Source: Bradyrhizobium sp. Ai1a-2 (GTDB lineage Bacteria; Pseudomonadota; Alphaproteobacteria; Rhizobiales; Xanthobacteraceae). From it: DNA of 64,000 nt. Each line of letters starts with the position of its first letter. Position 1 is the stretch's first letter. Below are positions 17,427 through 26,007 of this stretch, one piece after another. Below the pieces are notes generated by a model. It did not search any database. It was not told the origin of the DNA and worked only from the letters and a program-made list of their open reading frames with translations. The stretch lies in the NCBI RefSeq assembly GCF_000426245.1, contig NZ_AUEZ01000050.1, positions 1 through 64,000 on the forward strand, read 5' to 3'. The translations under genes and the position numbers were made by a program.

Positions 17427-17442
17427 ATTATGAATTCATAAT
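17427..17442. promoter_or_regulatory. 16-base perfect palindrome, candidate GntR operator
   Basis: attatgaattcataat lies 76 bases upstream of the oxidase ATG, in the 105-base gap between the GntR gene and the oxidase gene. FadR-subfamily GntR proteins bind short palindromes close to the genes they control, and the regulator is encoded immediately next to it. The assignment is by position and symmetry only. Confidence 0.5.
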
Positions 17443-17455
17443 GTGGCAGGGCAAA

Positions 17456-18205
17456 CTAATCGTCGACAGCCTCGCCGGCCAGACCTCCTGGTGCGCTACC
17501 GAGGTGCTCGACCGCCGCGGTCCGCTTGTTGCGCAGATGCCGAAACAGGGTGTCGCTCAGTTCGCTGCCGGCCCGGCGGCGCAGCGCGTCCAGGATCGCC
17601 TCGTGCTCGCGCATTGCCTCGGCCCAGCGCTGCCGTTTACGTGCGAAGTTGGCAGAGTAGCGTACGCGGCGGATTCGGCCGGCCAAGTTGGCATAGATGC
17701 TGCGCAAGGTCTCATTGCGGGAGGCCGCGACGATCCGTTCGTGGATACGTTGGTTCACCTGAAAATAGTTATGCATGTCACGGTGCAGGTAGTAGCCGTA
17801 CATCTCGTAGTGTAGCCGCTCAATCTCGGCGATTTCCTCATCGGTGATGGTCTCGCACGCGAGTCGCCCGGCGAGGCTTTCCAGGCCGCCCATCACGTCG
17901 AACAGCTCTTCCAGATCGCGCTTGCCAAGCTCGCGCACGCGCGCCCCTCGGTTAGGCAGTAGCTCGATCAGCCCCTCAGCGGCCAGGACCTTGAGCGCCT
18001 CGCGAAGGGGGGTGCGGGAAACTCCGAATAGCTCGCAGAGCTGCCGTTCGGGTACCCGGCCGCCGTCCGGGATGTTGCCTTCGACCACATAGTCGCGAAG
18101 GCGCGACAGGGTCTCCCCGTGAAGCGAAAGTTCGGGACGGTCGGGGGTGCCGTCGTCGGTAATTTCGGCAATAGGAATCCCTAATTCGGGAATCGTCGAT
18201 TTCAT
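17456..18205 (-). CDS. GntR family transcriptional regulator (FadR subfamily)
   Basis: 249 residues if translation begins at MKSTIPELGIPIAEI (18205); in-frame starts also exist at 18232 and 18268, and none has a clear ribosome-binding site. The N-terminal winged helix is recognised in LRDYVVEGNIPDGGRVPERQ and LCELFGVSRTPLREALKVLA. The C-terminal all-helical FCD domain includes DVMGGLESLAGRLACETITD and NQRIHERIVAASRNETL, which supplies metal/ligand-binding residues. Ligands for this subfamily are usually small carboxylates, fitting the adjacent 2-hydroxyacid oxidase and the divergent glyoxylate aminotransferase. Confidence 0.88.
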   Translation of the reverse strand: MKSTIPELGIPIAEITDDGTPDRPELSLHGETLSRLRDYVVEGNIPDGGRVPERQLCELFGVSRTPLREALKVLAAEGLIELLPNRGARVRELGKRDLEELFDVMGGLESLAGRLACETITDEEIAEIERLHYEMYGYYLHRDMHNYFQVNQRIHERIVAASRNETLRSIYANLAGRIRRVRYSANFARKRQRWAEAMREHEAILDALRRRAGSELSDTLFRHLRNKRTAAVEHLGSAPGGLAGEAVDD

Positions 18206-18253
18206 GGGGGTAACGATAGTTTGCAGGATCATTAGCGTCGATGGTCGGAATTG

Positions 18254-18275
18254 CATGTAGAATACCATTTACATG
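18254..18275. promoter_or_regulatory. Inverted repeat in the divergent GntR/aminotransferase promoter
   Basis: catgta (18254-18259) and tacatg (18270-18275) are inverted around a 10-base spacer, in AT-rich sequence between the divergent GntR and aminotransferase genes. A regulator-binding or promoter role is plausible. The sequence does not match the palindrome at 17427. Confidence 0.3.
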
Positions 18276-18326
18276 GAAAAAAATGAATGCAAAATATGCT
18301 CATATGACCGGAACGGGAGGTCCATT

Positions 18327-19529
18327 ATGCGACAAGGACGGCATTTTCTGCAGATTCCGGGCCCCAGCCCCGTTCCGGATCGCATTCTCCGGGCAATGGA
18401 CATGCCCGTCATCGATCACCGAAGCCCCGAATTCGGTCAACTCGGGCGCGCTGTCCTGGAGGGATCCCAGAAAATCTTCCAAACCGCCGGACCGGTGGTG
18501 ATCTTCCCGTCATCAGGCACAGGCGCCTGGGAGGCCGCGATCGTCAACACGCTGTCGCCGGGGGATCAGGTGTTGATGGTCGAGACCGGCCATTTCGCTA
18601 CCCTGTGGCGCCAGATGGCCGCGCGCTGGGGGATTGATGTCGACTTCATACCCGGCGACTGGCGCCGCGGCGCCGACCCGGCCGCTATCGAAGACAGGCT
18701 CGCGCGTGACACGTCCCATGCGCTGAAGGCCGTGATGGTCGTCCACAACGAAACCTCAACCGGCGCGACCAGCCGGATCGGAGAGATCCGTGCAGCGTTG
18801 GACCGCGTCGGTCATCCGGCCTTGCTGATGGTCGACACCATCTCCTCGCTGGGCTCGGTCGACTACCGGCACGACGAATGGAGAGTCGATGTCAGCGTCA
18901 GCTGCTCGCAAAAAGGCTTCATGTTGCCACCGGGCCTCGGATTCAACGCGATGTCGGACAAGGCCCGCGCCGCAGCCAAGAACAACAGAATGCCGCGGTC
19001 ATACTGGGATTGGGAGGAAATGCTGAAGCCGAATGCAAACGGCTTCTTCCCGTATACGCCGGCGACCAACCTGCTCTACGGCTTGCGCGAGGCGATTGCC
19101 ATGCTGATGGAGGAGGGGCTCGCCAACGTCTTCGCCCGCCATCAGCGGCTCGCGGCCGCGACACGAGCGGCTGTCAATCATTGGGGGCTGGAAGTACTGT
19201 GCCAGGAGCCAAAAGACTTTTCTCCGGTGCTCACCGCCGTGGTGATGCCACCAGGCTATGATGCAGATCAATTCCGCAAGGTGGTCCTCGACAACTACAA
19301 CATGTCACTGGGGTCCGGATTGTCGAAGGTGGCGGGCAAGGTGTTTCGCATCGGGCATCTCGGCGAATGCAATGAGCTGACTTTGCTTGCGGCGCTGACC
19401 GGCGTGGAGATGGGCTTATCGGTCGCGGGTATTCCGCACCGGGCCGGCGGCGTCGACGTCGCGATGAAGCTTCTCGAACAGCGCACAGAGGGCAATTCCG
19501 CGACACATCTCAAAGTCGTCGGGACCTAG
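18327..19529 (+). CDS. Serine-glyoxylate-type aminotransferase, copy 1
   Basis: 400 residues from the ATG at 18327, which has GGAGG six bases upstream; an upstream in-frame ATG (18273) is rejected for that reason. PLP-dependent fold type I (AGXT/SGAT group): FLQIPGPSPVPDRILRAMDM, FPSSGTGAWEAAIVNTLSPG, VVHNETSTG and the PLP lysine K196 in SCSQKGFMLPPG. The family transfers the amino group of serine or alanine to glyoxylate. A near neighbour at 21113 is a close paralogue, with an MFS carrier between them. The C-terminal ~20 residues (EGNSATHLKVVGT) differ from the paralogue. Confidence 0.87.
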   Translation: MRQGRHFLQIPGPSPVPDRILRAMDMPVIDHRSPEFGQLGRAVLEGSQKIFQTAGPVVIFPSSGTGAWEAAIVNTLSPGDQVLMVETGHFATLWRQMAARWGIDVDFIPGDWRRGADPAAIEDRLARDTSHALKAVMVVHNETSTGATSRIGEIRAALDRVGHPALLMVDTISSLGSVDYRHDEWRVDVSVSCSQKGFMLPPGLGFNAMSDKARAAAKNNRMPRSYWDWEEMLKPNANGFFPYTPATNLLYGLREAIAMLMEEGLANVFARHQRLAAATRAAVNHWGLEVLCQEPKDFSPVLTAVVMPPGYDADQFRKVVLDNYNMSLGSGLSKVAGKVFRIGHLGECNELTLLAALTGVEMGLSVAGIPHRAGGVDVAMKLLEQRTEGNSATHLKVVGT

Positions 19530-19615
19530 GGCTTTCTCCTTAAGCTAGCGTATCGCCGCGGGCGCGCGGCGATACGAACAAGCCGAACAAGCCATAAAGC
19601 TCAGGGAGGTCGAAC

Positions 19616-20899
19616 TTGAAGTTCCGATTCAAGGCGACACATGTCGTGCTCGCGATGCTGTGCGCGATGTATTTTATCACCTATATCGACCGCGTGAACA
19701 TCGGCACCGCGGCCAGTGAGATTCAGAAGGAGCTGAGGCTTACCAACACACAGTTAGGCCTCGTATTTTCAGCCTTCGCCTATCCCTACCTGCTGTTCCA
19801 GATCATCGGGGGCTGGGTCGGCGACCATTTCGGGCCACGCAAGACGCTGTTCTGGTGCGGCATGATCTGGGCTGCTGCAACGATCATGACCGGCTTCGTC
19901 ACTGGCATCGTTTCGCTGTTCGTCGCGCGTGTTGCGTTGGGGTTCGGCGAAGGCGCGACCTTTCCGACAGCGACGCGCGCGATGCAGTATTGGACGCCAT
20001 CGGATAAGCGTGGCTTCGCGCAAGGGCTGACGCACGCCTTCGCGCGATTGGGCAATGCGGCGACTCCGCCCTTGATCGCGTTGCTGATAACGTGGGTGAC
20101 CTGGCGCGGATCCTTTATCGCCTTGGGGTTCGTAAGCCTGGTCTGGGGAATCGCCTGGGCCTGGTATTTCCGAAACGAGCCGCGGGAGCACGCCGGAATG
20201 ACCGAGGCCGAGCTTGCGTCATTGCCACCCCGTCCGACCGGCCCCCGGCCTCAGGTGCCGTGGTCTCCGCTCCTGCGGCGGATGTGGCCGGTCACGCTGA
20301 CCTACTTTTGCTACGGCTGGTCCTTGTGGCTTTATCTCAACTGGCTGCCGCTGTTCTTCAAGAACAACTTTGGCCTAAATATCAAGAGCTCGGCGCTGTT
20401 CGCTTCAGGCGTCTTCTTCGCCGGCGTCGTCGGTGACAGCATGGGCGGCATTCTGTCCGACCGCATTCTCAAGCGCACCGGCAGCATCCGCTTCGCCCGC
20501 CTCAGCGTGATCATCGCAGGGTTTGCCGGAGCGCTTGCCTCGTTGATTCCGATCTTGTTCATCCATGGGATCACGGTCGTGGCCCTGTGCCTGTCCTCTG
20601 GCTTTTTCTTCGCGGAGCTTGTGATTGGTCCGATCTGGTCGGTGCCGATGGACATTGCGCCGCAATATTCAGGCACGGCGTCCGGCATCATGAACACGGG
20701 CTCTGCCTTCGCCGCCATCGTCTCGCCGCTTGTCGCCGGCTTTGTCATTGATGCGACGGGCAACTGGTATCTGCCGTTCTTGATGTCGATGGGGCTCCTC
20801 AACCTCGGCGGTTTTTCGGCGTTCCTGATGCGTCCCGAGCAACCATTTGATGAGGTCGTGGTCGGAGAAGCGGTCGGAAAGGCGGTGGCCGCGGAATGA
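19616..20899 (+). CDS. MFS transporter, ACS (anion:cation symporter) type
   Basis: 427 residues from a TTG start with GGGAGG six bases upstream. About 12 hydrophobic segments; ACS-type signatures include AMYFITYIDRVNIGTAASEI, the loop 2-3 motif GGWVGDHFGPRKTLFW and ARVALGFGEGATFPTATRAM. This family carries organic anions such as glucarate, phthalate, tartrate or glycerate-like acids with protons. Placement between two glyoxylate aminotransferase paralogues suggests the substrate is a small carboxylate feeding that pathway; the identity is inference. Confidence 0.88.
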   Translation: MKFRFKATHVVLAMLCAMYFITYIDRVNIGTAASEIQKELRLTNTQLGLVFSAFAYPYLLFQIIGGWVGDHFGPRKTLFWCGMIWAAATIMTGFVTGIVSLFVARVALGFGEGATFPTATRAMQYWTPSDKRGFAQGLTHAFARLGNAATPPLIALLITWVTWRGSFIALGFVSLVWGIAWAWYFRNEPREHAGMTEAELASLPPRPTGPRPQVPWSPLLRRMWPVTLTYFCYGWSLWLYLNWLPLFFKNNFGLNIKSSALFASGVFFAGVVGDSMGGILSDRILKRTGSIRFARLSVIIAGFAGALASLIPILFIHGITVVALCLSSGFFFAELVIGPIWSVPMDIAPQYSGTASGIMNTGSAFAAIVSPLVAGFVIDATGNWYLPFLMSMGLLNLGGFSAFLMRPEQPFDEVVVGEAVGKAVAAE

Positions 20900-21112
20900 T
20901 GATAGGGCTCGCAATGGGCGTTGCGGATCGTGCCAACGACGGGTCGGCGGTCCTTCGCAGATGCCAAAATCGTCTGTCAGCCGTGGGTGGGCGGGGGGCG
21001 CTGAGGCCCTGTGCCTTGATTATGCATTGACGGGTCCCGCCCGGTGAGGGACAAGCCTGCCCGAAGAATGCTATTCGAGCGAAGCGCCGAGACTAGACCG
21101 GGAAGGACGGCT

Positions 21113-22315
21113 ATGACCCTGCATACTGGACGGCATTTTCTGCAGATTCCGGGACCGACGAATGTGCCGGACCGCGTGCTGCGCGCTATGGACATGCCGG
21201 CCTGGGACCATCGCGGCCCTGAATTCGCCGAGCTCGGTTTTGCGGTCCTGTCCGGCATGCAGCGCCTGTTCCGCACCAAGCAGCCGGTGATCATCTTTCC
21301 CTCGTCTGGCACTGGCGCCTGGGAAGCCGCGATCGTCAACACCCTATCGCCGGGCGACAAGGTCCTGATGGCCGAGACCGGGCAGTTCGCGGTGCTCTGG
21401 CATGGCATCGCCAGCAAGTTCAAGCTCGACGTCGATTTCATTCCGGGCGATTGGCGTCATGGCGCGGACATCGGGGAGATCGAGGCGCGGCTTGCGGCCG
21501 ATCGTGCGCACAAGATCAAGGCGGTCATGGTTGTGCATAACGAGACCTCGACCGGTTGCGTCACGCCGCCACTCGAGGTTCGCAGGGCAATCGACCGGGT
21601 CAAGCATCCCGCGCTCCTGATGGTCGACACCATCTCCGGCCTCGCTTCCATGGAATATGAGCATGACGTTTGGGGTATCGACGTTTCCGTCGCGGGCTCG
21701 CAGAAGGGCATGATGCTGCCGCCGGGCCTCGGCTTCAACGCCGTGTCGGAAAAGGCGCTCGCGGTGGCAAAGGCCAATTCATCGTCGATGCGCTCCTACT
21801 GGGACTGGCAGGAGGTGATTGCCATCAACAAGGTCGGCACTTGGCCTTATACGCCGGCGATCAACCTCCTGTTCGGGCTCCGGGAAGCCGTCAAGATGCT
21901 CGAGGAAGAAGGCCTCGAAAACGTCTTCGCCCGCCACAAGCGCCACAGCGCTGCGACCCGCGCGGCGATGAAGGTGTGGGGGCTGGAGACCCAGTGCCAG
22001 GATCCCCAGGCGCATTCACCGGCCCTGACCGGCGTGGTGATGCCGGAAGGTCATGACGCCGACAATTTCCGCAAGATGGTGCTGGAAAACTTCGACATGT
22101 CGCTCGGTACCGGCCTGAACAAGATCAAGGGCAAGGTTTTCCGGATCGGCCATATTGGGCATTTCAACGACCTGATGCTGATGGGGACGCTGTCGGGCGT
22201 CGAGATGGGGCTGGATCTGGCCGAGGTGCCACATCGGAGCGGCGGCGTTTTGGCGGCGATGGAGGTGCTCAAGGGGCGCGATGTCTTGCCGATGCCGAAG
22301 GCCGCCGTCGCCTGA
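21113..22315 (+). CDS. Serine-glyoxylate-type aminotransferase, copy 2
   Basis: 400 residues from the ATG at 21113 (AAGGA six bases upstream). Co-linear with the protein at 18327 over its whole length: FLQIPGPTNVPDRVLRAMDM, FPSSGTGAWEAAIVNTLSPG, VVHNETSTG, PLP lysine K198 in AGSQKGMMLPPG, and the C-terminal KVFRIGHIGHFNDLMLMGTL. The two sequences are clearly paralogous, similar but not identical even in the active-site neighbourhood (CSQKGF versus GSQKGM). A crotonase gene follows after 29 bases and is probably in the same transcript. Confidence 0.88.
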   Translation: MTLHTGRHFLQIPGPTNVPDRVLRAMDMPAWDHRGPEFAELGFAVLSGMQRLFRTKQPVIIFPSSGTGAWEAAIVNTLSPGDKVLMAETGQFAVLWHGIASKFKLDVDFIPGDWRHGADIGEIEARLAADRAHKIKAVMVVHNETSTGCVTPPLEVRRAIDRVKHPALLMVDTISGLASMEYEHDVWGIDVSVAGSQKGMMLPPGLGFNAVSEKALAVAKANSSSMRSYWDWQEVIAINKVGTWPYTPAINLLFGLREAVKMLEEEGLENVFARHKRHSAATRAAMKVWGLETQCQDPQAHSPALTGVVMPEGHDADNFRKMVLENFDMSLGTGLNKIKGKVFRIGHIGHFNDLMLMGTLSGVEMGLDLAEVPHRSGGVLAAMEVLKGRDVLPMPKAAVA

Positions 22316-22344
22316 GCTGGTTCAATAACAACGAAGAGGTCGCC

Positions 22345-23142
22345 ATGAACGCCCCGGTCACTCCCAGCGAAGACCTGATCTATTCCGTCGAGGACGGGAT
22401 CGCCAAGATCACGTTCAACCGGCCGCAGGCGCGTAACGCCCTGACCTTCGCGATGTACGAGCAGATGGCCTCGATCTGCGAGAGCATCAATGCGGACCGC
22501 TCGATCAAGGCGCTGATCCTGACCGGCGCCGGTGATAAGGCCTTTGCCTCCGGTACCGACATCTCGCAATTCCGCGCCTTCAAGACCGCGCAGGACGCGC
22601 TTGACTATGAAGCGCAGATCGATCGTGTGCTCGGCGCTCTCGAGCAGTGCCGGGTGCCCGTCATCGCGGCGATCGCCGGTGCCTGCACGGGCGGCGGCGC
22701 CGGGATTGCCGCCTGCTGCGACATCCGGATCGGTACCGAAGCGACGCGGATCGGATTTCCTATCGCGCGTACGCTCGGCAATTGCCTGTCGATGTCGAAT
22801 ATCTCGCGCATCGTCGCGCTGATCGGTCCGGCGCGCACCAAGGATATGATTTTCAAGGCCCGCCTGGTCGAGGCACCGGAAGCGCTGGCGCTCGGCTTGC
22901 TCAATGAAGTCGTGCCCGACGTCGCGACCTTGCAGCGCCGCGCTGACGAGACCGCGAAGCTCATTGCGAGCCACGCGCCGATCACGCTTGAGGTAACCAA
23001 GGAGGCCGTGCGCCGTATCCGCCGCACGCTGTCGCGCGATGAGGGCGAGGATCTGATCTTGCGCGCCTATATGAGCGAGGATTTTCGGGAGGGCATGGAC
23101 GCGTTCCTGAACAAGCGTACGCCCAACTGGAAGGGCAAGTAG
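22345..23142 (+). CDS. Enoyl-CoA hydratase/isomerase family protein (atypical active site)
   Basis: 265 residues, crotonase fold: IAKITFNRPQARNALTFAMY, LTGAGDKAFASGTDISQF (oxyanion hole), then AGACTGGGAGIAACCDIRIG and TRIGFPIARTLGNCL. Neither catalytic glutamate of classical enoyl-CoA hydratase is in the expected place (GGGAGIA and GFPIART), so it is probably a different crotonase activity such as a hydrolase, isomerase or lyase. It follows the second aminotransferase by 29 bases. Substrate unknown. Confidence 0.85.
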   Translation: MNAPVTPSEDLIYSVEDGIAKITFNRPQARNALTFAMYEQMASICESINADRSIKALILTGAGDKAFASGTDISQFRAFKTAQDALDYEAQIDRVLGALEQCRVPVIAAIAGACTGGGAGIAACCDIRIGTEATRIGFPIARTLGNCLSMSNISRIVALIGPARTKDMIFKARLVEAPEALALGLLNEVVPDVATLQRRADETAKLIASHAPITLEVTKEAVRRIRRTLSRDEGEDLILRAYMSEDFREGMDAFLNKRTPNWKGK

Positions 23143-23373
23143 GTAACATCGTCGTTTCTGCGGTCGACGCTGGGCGGCCGCTGCAGCGAGCCGGCGCAGT
23201 GCTCGGCGGGCGCGTGGACAGGACCGATTCCGCACGCCGGCTCTTACAATCTCATCCCAAAGTCAGTAGCAATAGGGGCGTTCGCGGCTTGAACTTCGCG
23301 TTCCCAGTCCGCAGAATGGCAATGCAGGCACGCCCCTGATGTGCCAATCCAAATAAAGACATAGGGAAGAGAC

Positions 23374-24360
23374 GTGAGACATTTTGCAGGAGCCGCGACC
23401 GCATTGGCGGCCGTTCTTATGACTGCGCCGGCACTTGCTGCCTGGGAGCCGACCAAACCGGTCGAGATTGTTGTCGCTGCCGGAGCCGGCGGCGCCTCCG
23501 ACCAGATGGCGCGCATGATGCAGGCAGCGATCCAGAAGAACAATCTGATGAAGCAGCCGATGGTGGTTTCGCTCAAGGGCGGCGCATCGGGTGCCGAAGC
23601 GCTGATGTACATGAAATCGAGCGAGGGTGATCCAAACAAGGTGCTGATCGCCTATTCCCTGATCTACATGCTGCCGCTGTCGGCGAAAATTCCGTTCAAC
23701 TGGCGTGATCTCACTCCGGTATCGGTGGTCGCAATGGATCAGTTCGTATTGTGGGATAACGCATCGGGTCCAAAGACGGTGAAGGAGTTCATTGCGGCGG
23801 CGAAGGCCGCATCTTCACCGTTCAAGATGGGCGGCACCGGTTCCAAGCGTGAGGACCATGTACTCACCGTGTTCATGGAGCAGAAGACCGGCGCGAAATT
23901 CTCCTATCTGCCCTACAAGTCCGGCGGAGAGGCGGCGACGCAATTGGTCGGGAATCACACCGAGGCCAACGTCAACAATCCTTCTGAGAATCTGGAAGTC
24001 TGGCGCGCTGGTCAGGTGCGCGCGCTTTGCGTGTTCGATAAGGAGCGCATCTCCTACAAGACCAAGGTCACCGAAACGCAATCCTGGAACGACATCCCGA
24101 CCTGCAAGGAAGAGGGGCTCGACGTCCAATACCTGATGCTGCGGGCGATGTTCCTGCCCGGCAAGGTCACGGCCGAGCAGCAGGCGTTCTATGTCGACCT
24201 GTTCCAAAAAGTGACGCAAACGCCGGAATATAAGGACTATATGGAAAAGCAGGCGCTGAAGCCGATCTTCCTCACCGGTAAGGACATGGTGCAGTTCCTC
24301 GAGGAAGACGACAAGCTCAACGCTTCGCTGATGAACGAAGCGGGTTTCGTCGCGAAGTAG
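23374..24360 (+). CDS. Tripartite tricarboxylate transporter substrate-binding protein (TctC/Bug family)
   Basis: 328 residues from a GTG start with AGGGA six bases upstream. A signal peptide (RHFAGAATALAAVLMTAPALA) precedes the mature WEPTKPVEIVVAAGAGGASD, whose VAAGAGGASDQMAR loop contacts the ligand carboxylate in this family. Other blocks are GTGSKREDHVLTVFMEQKTG and YLPYKSGGEAATQLVGNHTE. It is the periplasmic receptor for a TctAB permease, encoded here about 2.8 kb downstream (27174-29250) after the aldolase, mtnP and mtnA. Ligand unknown; Bug proteins usually bind carboxylates. Confidence 0.88.
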   Translation: MRHFAGAATALAAVLMTAPALAAWEPTKPVEIVVAAGAGGASDQMARMMQAAIQKNNLMKQPMVVSLKGGASGAEALMYMKSSEGDPNKVLIAYSLIYMLPLSAKIPFNWRDLTPVSVVAMDQFVLWDNASGPKTVKEFIAAAKAASSPFKMGGTGSKREDHVLTVFMEQKTGAKFSYLPYKSGGEAATQLVGNHTEANVNNPSENLEVWRAGQVRALCVFDKERISYKTKVTETQSWNDIPTCKEEGLDVQYLMLRAMFLPGKVTAEQQAFYVDLFQKVTQTPEYKDYMEKQALKPIFLTGKDMVQFLEEDDKLNASLMNEAGFVAK

Positions 24361-24390
24361 CGCGTTCCGGCACCGACCGGATTGCCCGCC

Positions 24391-25032
24391 TCATTTATCC
24401 GCATGGCCGTAGCCGGCCATGCGGATACGGACATTTTCGATCTCTTCGGCGGGCAGCAGACGCGGCTTTCCGATCTGCAGGCAGCCATGGTACTGCCGGG
24501 CCAGCGTTTCGACCTCGACCGCGAGCCACATGGCCTTCGCAAGCGAGGGCCCGACGGCGATCATGCCGTGATGTTCAAGGAGGCAGGCCAGCCTTCCATC
24601 GAGGGCCTTGACGGCATGCGCCGAAAGTTCCTGCGTGCCGAACGTCGCGTATGGCGCGCAGCGGATCGTGTCGCCGCCGGCGCAGGCGACCATGTAATGG
24701 ATCGGCGGGATCTCCAGACCCATGATGGCGAGGATCGTGCAATAGGCCGGGTGGGCGTGAACAACGGCGTTCACGTCCGGTCGCGCGCGAAGGATGTCCC
24801 GGTGGAAGCGCCACTCGCTGGATGGCCGCTGCGCCGGGTCGAATGAACCGTCGAAGCCCATATAGACGATGTGCTCGGGTTGCATTGTCTCATAGGGGAC
24901 GCTGGTCGGCGTGATCAGGAGGCCGGCCTCATGTCGCAGGCTGATGTTGCCCGATGTGCCCTGGTTGATGCCGAGCGCATTCATGCGCAAGCAGGCATCA
25001 ATGATGGATTGGCGTTTTTCCCTGTCGTTCAT
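24391..25032 (-). CDS. Class II aldolase, FucA-like (candidate DHAP-shunt aldolase)
   Basis: 213 residues. Residues match the FucA active site by number: E73 (SSEWRFH), H92 and H94 (VVHAHPAY) and H155 (LLEHHGMIAVG), so a zinc-dependent retro-aldol cleavage giving dihydroxyacetone phosphate is expected. The gene diverges from mtnP with 99 bases between starts, and mtnP-mtnA would make 5-(methylthio)ribose-1-phosphate and 5-(methylthio)ribulose-1-phosphate (or the 5-deoxy equivalents). Cleavage of the latter is the last step of the known DHAP shunt. L-fuculose- or L-ribulose-phosphate chemistry is the alternative, but the neighbours argue against it. Confidence 0.85.
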   Translation of the reverse strand: MNDREKRQSIIDACLRMNALGINQGTSGNISLRHEAGLLITPTSVPYETMQPEHIVYMGFDGSFDPAQRPSSEWRFHRDILRARPDVNAVVHAHPAYCTILAIMGLEIPPIHYMVACAGGDTIRCAPYATFGTQELSAHAVKALDGRLACLLEHHGMIAVGPSLAKAMWLAVEVETLARQYHGCLQIGKPRLLPAEEIENVRIRMAGYGHADK

Positions 25033-25131
25033 GGTTAACCTATCAAACGCCGTTTACAGTCTCGGAGAATGCTTGATTATTGCGTCGCAGTATAGTCGAA
25101 CATTGCTTCGAAAGTCTGATCGGGAGAGGCC

Positions 25132-26007
25132 ATGACCGGCGCTGTGCTAGGCATTATCGGCGGATCCGGCATCTACGACTTGCCGGGTCTTGAAAACGTC
25201 CGCGAGGAGACGATCAGGAGTCCCTGGGGCGAGCCCTCCGCGCCGCTTCGCCTTGGCACCATGGCGGGCCTGCCGATCGTGTTCCTGCCGCGGCACGACA
25301 AGGGGCACCGTCTGTCCCCGTCCGACATCAACTACCGGGCCAATATCGATGTCCTGAAGCGGGCAGGGGTCACCGACCTCGTATCGCTGTCGGCCTGCGG
25401 CTCCTTCAAGGAGGAACTGCCGCCCGGCACTTTCGTGATCATCGATCAATTCGTGGACCGCACCTATAAGCGCGAAAGCTCGTTCTTCGGCAAGGGTTGC
25501 GTCGCTCATGTCTCGATGGCGCATCCGGTGTCGCCGCGCTTGCGCATTCATCTGGCAGCCGCCGCAGAGGCCGAAGGCATTCCGTTCGCGCGCGGCGGCA
25601 CCTATCTGTGCATGGAAGGGCCACAATTCTCCAGCCTTGCCGAAAGTCTGACGTATAAGGAACTCGGCTACTCGGTGATCGGCATGACCAACATGCCTGA
25701 GGCGAAACTCGCTCGCGAAGCGGAGATTTGCTACGCCAGCGTCGCGATGGTGACCGACTTCGATTGCTGGCATCCGGATCACGACGCGGTGACCGTGCAA
25801 GACATCATTCGTGTGCTCAATTCGAATGCCGAGAAGGCCAAGGCGCTGGTGGCGCGCCTGGCAAAGGATTTTCCGCGCGAGCACGAGCCGTGCCCGATCG
25901 GCTCCGACCGTGCGCTTGACACCGCGCTGATCACGGCCCCCGAGGCGCGCGATCCGGAACTGCTCAAGAAGCTCGATGCGGTGGCGGGACGGGTCCTACG
26001 CTCATGA
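25132..26007 (+). CDS. mtnP: S-methyl-5'-thioadenosine phosphorylase
   Basis: 291 residues, full length for the MTAP/PNP family. Signature blocks are LGIIGGSGIYDLPGLENV, LPRHDKGHRLSPSDINYRAN, GTYLCMEGPQFSSLAES and SVIGMTNMPEAKLAREAEIC, plus the base-binding DFDCWHPDH. It cleaves MTA (and in some homologues 5'-deoxyadenosine) with phosphate to adenine and the pentose-1-phosphate. The stop overlaps the mtnA ATG in an ATGA tetranucleotide (26004-26007), so production is coupled. Confidence 0.92.
   Translation: MTGAVLGIIGGSGIYDLPGLENVREETIRSPWGEPSAPLRLGTMAGLPIVFLPRHDKGHRLSPSDINYRANIDVLKRAGVTDLVSLSACGSFKEELPPGTFVIIDQFVDRTYKRESSFFGKGCVAHVSMAHPVSPRLRIHLAAAAEAEGIPFARGGTYLCMEGPQFSSLAESLTYKELGYSVIGMTNMPEAKLAREAEICYASVAMVTDFDCWHPDHDAVTVQDIIRVLNSNAEKAKALVARLAKDFPREHEPCPIGSDRALDTALITAPEARDPELLKKLDAVAGRVLRS

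Noticed and set aside
22051..23235. 394-codon minus-strand open frame
   Set aside because: Antisense to the second aminotransferase end and the crotonase; Arg/Gly/Asp-rich translation without domain features.
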